A stretch of 8,464 bases of DNA. It comes from Chloroflexota bacterium. Lineage in GTDB: Bacteria > Chloroflexota > Dehalococcoidia > SHYB01. A model generated the notes under the pieces. That model searched no databases and was not told the DNA's origin. It saw only the letters and a list, made by a program, of their open reading frames with translations. The position numbers were made by a program, and so were the translations under genes. Positions 5,667-8,464 of this stretch are shown here, one piece after another (positions within the stretch are counted from its first letter, which is position 1; every line of letters starts with the position of its first letter). The stretch lies in contig JACQEE010000081.1 of assembly GCA_016200725.1 (NCBI GenBank), positions 1 to 8,464 of the forward strand, given 5' to 3'.

Positions 5667-6968
5667 TCGCTTCGTTCCGACGGCGCAGTGGTGCGGGATG
5701 GCGGCGAGGAAGGCGCCGGTGTCGATGGCGCGCTGAACGGCGGCTTTCCACTCGACGACCTCGGCTGGCGAGAGCACCGAGGAGGCACGCTCGTTGACGA
5801 TGCGCAGCCAGTAGAGATCTTGGATGGCGGCGAACTGCGGGAACATCTGCACATCGAGCAGCCCGGCGCGGTGGAAGCGGGCGTAGAGGCTGGCGTCGCC
5901 GCAGCCCTTGGGGCCGACGGGCATGTGGACGTTGGAGACTTTCGCCATGACGGCGGCTGACGCATCCACGTTGAACCAGTTGGGGACGTCCTCGCCGCGG
6001 ACAGCGACGGCCACGCGTCCACCCGGTTTCGTGACGCGCACCATCTCCGCGAGCATGCGGTCAGCGTCCACTTCCTCCATGACGGTGCTGGAGAAGGTGA
6101 CGTTGAACGAGGCGTCGGGGAACGGTAGCGACTCGGCGTTGCCTTCGCGGAACTCGATGCTCAGGCCCTCTCGTTTGGCCAGCGCTGCGGCTTCGCGGAG
6201 GAGGTAGCGGTTGATGTCGGCGCCGACGATGCGGTTCGCGGCGTTCGTTCGACGTGCCAGCCATCGCACCAGCGAACCGGGGCCGCAACCGACCTCGAGG
6301 ACGGCGTCCCCTGGCTCGACGCGGGCCCGTTCGATGAGGGCTTGCACCACGTTCATGTAGCCAGTGCGAGAACGCGCCTCGAGGGAGGCAACGATGCCGA
6401 CGTACGGACCGCCGATGGAGATGGTGGTGAATCGCTTCGCCAGCGTGGCCTCAATCGGCTCCCATTGCGATGGCGCTAGGGCGAGGGGAAAGAGGAGCAG
6501 CGGAGGACCAGAGCCGCGGACGGTGCAGGTGACGCCAGCGGCCTCGCTGTCACCTTGCTTCAGGCGCAGCGCGGACACAGCGCTGTCTGCACCGAGGAAC
6601 CGCGTCATCGTGGTAGCGATGCGCTCGCCATGCTCGGCGACGACGTCGGCCCAGGGGATGGCCTCGAAGCCCGGAAGCGGCTCGATGACGGCATTGGGAA
6701 AGGCCGCGAGGGTGCGCGCCATCGTCTGGGCCTGCGGACCGGCGTCGCCATTGAAGACGAGGAGCCGCTTGCCGAGCGAGCGCCAGGCGGCGGGCGGGGC
6801 GGTCGCTGGGGAGACCAACGTGACGCTGGCAACCACCTCGGGGTGCTTGGCGACGAGGGCGGCGAAATCGGTAGGCATCCGCCCAGCGATGTGGACGCGG
6901 CTGAGGCCGAGGTAGCTCAGGAGTTGGGCTAGGCGGTCTTCGAGAGGAGTCATGGTGTCGTTGGGCAT
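5661..6968 (-). CDS. SAM-dependent methyltransferase with N-terminal degenerate alpha/beta-hydrolase segments
   Basis: 435 residues in three parts. Residues about 8-126 resemble the second half of an alpha/beta hydrolase (LLSYLGLSRVHIAG, KHPEVVASVTLVSP, LLVFNGDAGP), but the G-x-S-x-G elbow reads GRMPT (29-33), so the nucleophile is lost. Residues about 144-200 resemble the first strands of another hydrolase (VRGSGPPLLLFPLALAP), without the usual HG. Residues about 203-435 are a class I methyltransferase of the UbiE type: motif I VLEVGCGPGS (223-232), acidic D251 in VGADIN, GNAESLPFPDASF (276-288) and TKPGGRVAV (313-321). It should transfer a methyl group from SAM to an unknown small molecule; the hydrolase parts look non-catalytic. 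There is no clear ribosome site before the ATG at 6968; the in-frame ATG 15 nt on also lacks one. It converges on the broken amidohydrolase with a 4-bp gap. Confidence 0.85.
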   Translation of the reverse strand: MPNDTMTPLEDRLAQLLSYLGLSRVHIAGRMPTDFAALVAKHPEVVASVTLVSPATAPPAAWRSLGKRLLVFNGDAGPQAQTMARTLAAFPNAVIEPLPGFEAIPWADVVAEHGERIATTMTRFLGADSAVSALRLKQGDSEAAGVTCTVRGSGPPLLLFPLALAPSQWEPIEATLAKRFTTISIGGPYVGIVASLEARSRTGYMNVVQALIERARVEPGDAVLEVGCGPGSLVRWLARRTNAANRIVGADINRYLLREAAALAKREGLSIEFREGNAESLPFPDASFNVTFSSTVMEEVDADRMLAEMVRVTKPGGRVAVAVRGEDVPNWFNVDASAAVMAKVSNVHMPVGPKGCGDASLYARFHRAGLLDVQMFPQFAAIQDLYWLRIVNERASSVLSPAEVVEWKAAVQRAIDTGAFLAAIPHHCAVGTKRG

Positions 6969-7060
6969 AGGTAGCCTATAAGCGTTTCTCGTATGGTAGG
7001 CGCAACCGTCAAGAAGCGCCCGGCATTGCTGCGTATCAGTTCAAAGTTCCTACCCTGCCT

Positions 7061-7162
7061 TCAACCCTCCCCGGCGCCGCGGATGTGGATGGCGATCATT
7101 TTCTGCACGGCAGGCATGTTCTTCGTATGCTCCAGAAGCATCGACCTGTTTGGCAGGGACAT
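7061..7162 (-). CDS. Possible small ORF, 33 residues, unknown
   Basis: ATG at 7162 to TGA at 7061-7063. The peptide begins MSLPNRSML and ends IAIHIRGAGEG. About 27 of 33 sense codons (82%) end in G or C, as expected for a real gene in this GC-rich genome. No Shine-Dalgarno is seen. The ORF lies 5 bp from the 11-bp repeat array and 92 bp before the methyltransferase gene in the same direction, so it could be a leader peptide or the tail of a decayed gene. It is short enough to be chance. No function is proposed. Confidence 0.25.
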   Translation of the reverse strand: MSLPNRSMLLEHTKNMPAVQKMIAIHIRGAGEG

Positions 7163-7167
7163 ATCTG

Positions 7168-7277
7168 GGGTTTTAAGCCACTTCATGCGGGTTTTACGGC
7201 CGATTCAAGCGCTTTTTCGCCCGCTTTATCCCGTGTTCATGGCCGGTTCTAGCCCCGTTTATGGCCGCTTCATGAGC
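7168..7277. repeat. Tandem array of ten degenerate 11-bp units
   Basis: Read on the minus strand, the 110 bp divide into ten 11-mers with approximate consensus GGCCATRAACC. Columns 1 and 2 are G or C in all 20 cases, column 7 is a purine in 10/10, column 8 is A in 10/10 and column 9 is A in 8/10; the rest vary. A possible eleventh, weaker unit lies at 7278-7288. The period is not a multiple of three, so it is not a coding repeat, and it is near one helical turn, placing the A-rich core on one DNA face. The units are too short and have no spacers, so this is not CRISPR. Confidence 0.7.
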
Positions 7278-7348
7278 GGCTCGACCGGGGAGGTTTGGCG
7301 GGAGGGTTGGACGGCCATAAGCAGACTGGGAGGGGCCTCGCCGTTCCC

Positions 7349-7397
7349 GGCTTCGTCGGGATCCCCTTCGAAGATTCAGGGCTTCGCCGGGGACTCC
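7349..7397. repeat. Imperfect direct repeat, 18 bp, spaced 31 bp
   Basis: The segment beginning GGCTTCGTCGGG (7349) recurs as GGCTTCGCCGGG (7380), with 14 of 18 positions equal. It may be part of a dispersed intergenic repeat element or a small local duplication. Confidence 0.35.
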
Positions 7398-7424
7398 AGC
7401 AGAGCTGGAGAGGGAGGGTTAGGG
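7389..7424 (+). other. Hairpin flanked by G-runs, possible G-quadruplex
   Basis: GGGG (7389-7392) is followed by a perfect 7-bp hairpin CTCCAGC-AGA-GCTGGAG (7394-7410), then GGG (7412-7414), GGG (7416-7418) and GGG (7422-7424). Four G-runs on one strand, with the long first loop closed by a stem, could form a quadruplex. Alternatively the hairpin alone is the functional part. Both are predictions from base order. Confidence 0.35.
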
Positions 7425-7567
7425 AGACTGCACGTATCAGCATATATGTTCTCCCACAATTCTAGTATACGGACGTACGCAAGAGGCAATGGCACAGAAG
7501 TGGATGGTGGGGAATAGGAGGACTCACGCTGACGAGGCAACCTCAGACTCTGGGTCGGCATCTAAGC

Positions 7568-7596
7568 TTGAGCCAACTGCGTCTTGTCCCTAGAAT
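7568..7596 (+). promoter_or_regulatory. uvrA promoter
   Basis: TTGAGC (7568-7573, four of six to TTGACA), a 17-bp spacer, and TAGAAT (7591-7596, five of six to TATAAT) form the best sigma-70-like promoter in the window. The start would be near 7603, giving a leader of about 39 nt with GGAG at 7627-7630. No palindromic SOS (LexA) operator was recognised around it. Confidence 0.6.
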
Positions 7597-7641
7597 ACGG
7601 GTTGGCCTTCCGGTCTAGTCTTCTCTGGAGTCCATCGCTTC

Positions 7642-8464
7642 ATGCCTTCCAATGCCATCTTTGTGAAGGGTGCGCGCGAGCACAACCTGAAGAATATCGA
7701 CGTCACGATTCCTCGTGACAAGTTCGTCGTCATCACCGGCCTGTCGGGGTCGGGGAAGTCGTCGCTGGCGTTCGACACGATCTATGCCGAGGGACAGCGC
7801 CGATATGTGGAGTCGCTGTCGGCCTATGCACGGCAGTTCCTGGGGCGCATGGAGAAGCCGGACGTCGACTACATCGAGGGCCTGAGCCCGGCAATCTCCA
7901 TCGACCAGAAGGGGACGAGCCACAACCCGCGGTCGATCGTGGGGACGGTCACCGAGATTTACGACTACCTGCGGCTGCTGTTCGCGCGCGTCGGGCACCC
8001 GCACTGCCCGAAGTGCGGTCGACCGGTGTCGCGACAGACTGTCCAGCAGATCGTGGACTCAATCCTGTCGCAGCCCGAGGGAACGCGGTTCATGGTGCTC
8101 GCGCCGATGGTGAGCCACAAGAAGGGCGAGCACCTAGCCATCTTCGACGACCTGCGGAAGCAGGGCTACGTGCGCGTGCGGGTCAACGGCGAGGTGCGCG
8201 ACCTCTCGGAGAAGTTCGCGCTCGACAAGAAGAAGTGGCATGACATCGAGGCGGTGATCGACCGGCTGGTGATCGCGAAGAACGACGCCGACTTCCGCGT
8301 GCGAGCAACGAACTCGGTGGAGACGGCGCTCAAGTTGGCGAAGGGCGTCGTAATCATCTCGGTTGTCGGCGGGCAAGAACACATCTATTCGGAGAACTTC
8401 GCCTGTCCCTACGACGAGATCAGCCTGCCGGAGATCGAGCCGCGCACCTTCAGTTTCAACAGCC
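7642..8464 (+). CDS. uvrA: UvrABC system protein A, N-terminal part (excinuclease ATPase)
   Basis: 274 codons are read before the right edge cuts the gene (full UvrA is about 940 residues). The start is typical, with [16 protein letters not shown] (6-21). Walker A is GLSGSGKS (33-40), followed by the UvrA-specific [20 protein letters not shown] and SPAISIDQK segments. C122 and C125 form a CPKCG pair. At [16 protein letters not shown]255 is followed at position 258 by Asp where E. coli UvrA has a second zinc Cys. UvrA binds damaged DNA with UvrB to begin nucleotide excision repair. GGAG (7627-7630) lies 11 nt before the ATG, slightly far. ABC signature and Walker B lie beyond the window. Confidence 0.97.
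   Translation, partial: MPSNAIFVKGAREHNLKNIDVTIPRDKFVVITGLSGSGKSSLAFDTIYAEGQRRYVESLSAYARQFLGRMEKPDVDYIEGLSPAISIDQKGTSHNPRSIVGTVTEIYDYLRLLFARVGHPHCPKCGRPVSRQTVQQIVDSILSQPEGTRFMVLAPMVSHKKGEHLAIFDDLRKQGYVRVRVNGEVRDLSEKFALDKKKWHDIEAVIDRLVIAKNDADFRVRATNSVETALKLAKGVVIISVVGGQEHIYSENFACPYDEISLPEIEPRTFSFNS

Larger units (their letters stand above)
6969..7641. other. Long intergenic region between methyltransferase gene and uvrA
   Basis: 673 bp with no convincing long gene. From left to right it holds: the methyltransferase upstream region, with TATAGG on the minus strand (6975-6980) only 6 nt from the ATG; a possible 33-residue minus-strand ORF (7061-7162); ten 11-bp repeat units (7168-7277) ending in a GCCGCT/AGCGGC hairpin (7264-7280); G-rich plus-strand runs (7287-7310 and 7389-7424); an imperfect direct repeat (7349-7366 and 7380-7397); an AT-richer stretch (7435-7470) with TATACT and TAGAAT on the minus strand; and the uvrA promoter. 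Plus-strand reading of 6993-7517 is open but looks non-coding. Confidence 0.7.

Noticed and set aside
7168..7277. CRISPR array
   Set aside because: Units are 11 bp, degenerate and contiguous with no spacers, and no cas gene is present.
7438..7455. LexA/SOS box upstream of uvrA
   Set aside because: Only one half-site (GTTC) next to CATATATG is present. The GAAC-N4-GTTC symmetry is missing, and the site is over 100 bp from the promoter.
6993..7517. 174-codon plus-strand open frame
   Set aside because: It runs through the 11-bp array (not a multiple of three) and the G-rich repeats, with no recognisable domain or ribosome site.
7376..7561. 61-codon minus-strand open frame
   Set aside because: It covers a hairpin and G/C-rich repeat sequence, has no ribosome site, and has a composition unlike the neighbouring genes.

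Overview
The window looks like chromosomal DNA from a GC-rich, free-living bacterium. The style of several genes fits Chloroflexota, possibly Dehalococcoidia or SAR202-like lineages: paralogous amidohydrolase-2 genes, an ADP-forming acyl-CoA synthetase alpha subunit with no adjacent beta subunit, a methyltransferase joined to alpha/beta-hydrolase pieces, and the DnaJ and UvrA sequence style. This placement is inferred from protein character only and was not tested by any search.

Layout. (1) 1-888, minus: amidohydrolase, cut by the left edge. (2) 1013-1795, plus, divergent from it: a complete short-chain dehydrogenase/reductase. (3) 1865-3007, plus: dnaJ, behind a perfect TATAAT and a very short leader that folds into a hairpin. 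(4) 3071-3095: strong hairpin between convergent genes. (5) 3108-4496, minus: CoA-binding/acyl-CoA synthetase alpha-type protein with a GTG start. (6) 4644-5656, plus: a second amidohydrolase, broken by an internal frameshifting deletion and apparently starting at CTG. (7) 5661-6968, minus: methyltransferase fused to degenerate alpha/beta-hydrolase segments. Its stop and that of the broken gene lie in one small palindrome. (8) 6969-7641: 673 bp with no convincing long gene. It holds a run of ten 11-bp units, a possible 33-residue ORF, a G-rich stretch with a hairpin, and the uvrA promoter. (9) 7642-8464, plus: N-terminal part of uvrA, cut by the right edge.

Function. The amidohydrolases, the SDR and the CoA ligase subunit suggest breakdown of small organic compounds (hydrolysis or decarboxylation, alcohol/ketone oxidation, acyl-CoA handling). 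They do not form one operon, and no shared substrate can be named. dnaJ (chaperone) and uvrA (nucleotide excision repair) are housekeeping genes. No transposase, integrase, tRNA, rRNA or CRISPR array is visible.

The least explained part is the uvrA/methyltransferase intergenic region. Its 11-bp phased array, with one invariant base in every unit, is the best candidate for something undescribed. Next are the hydrolase-methyltransferase fusion and the hairpin at the dnaJ start.
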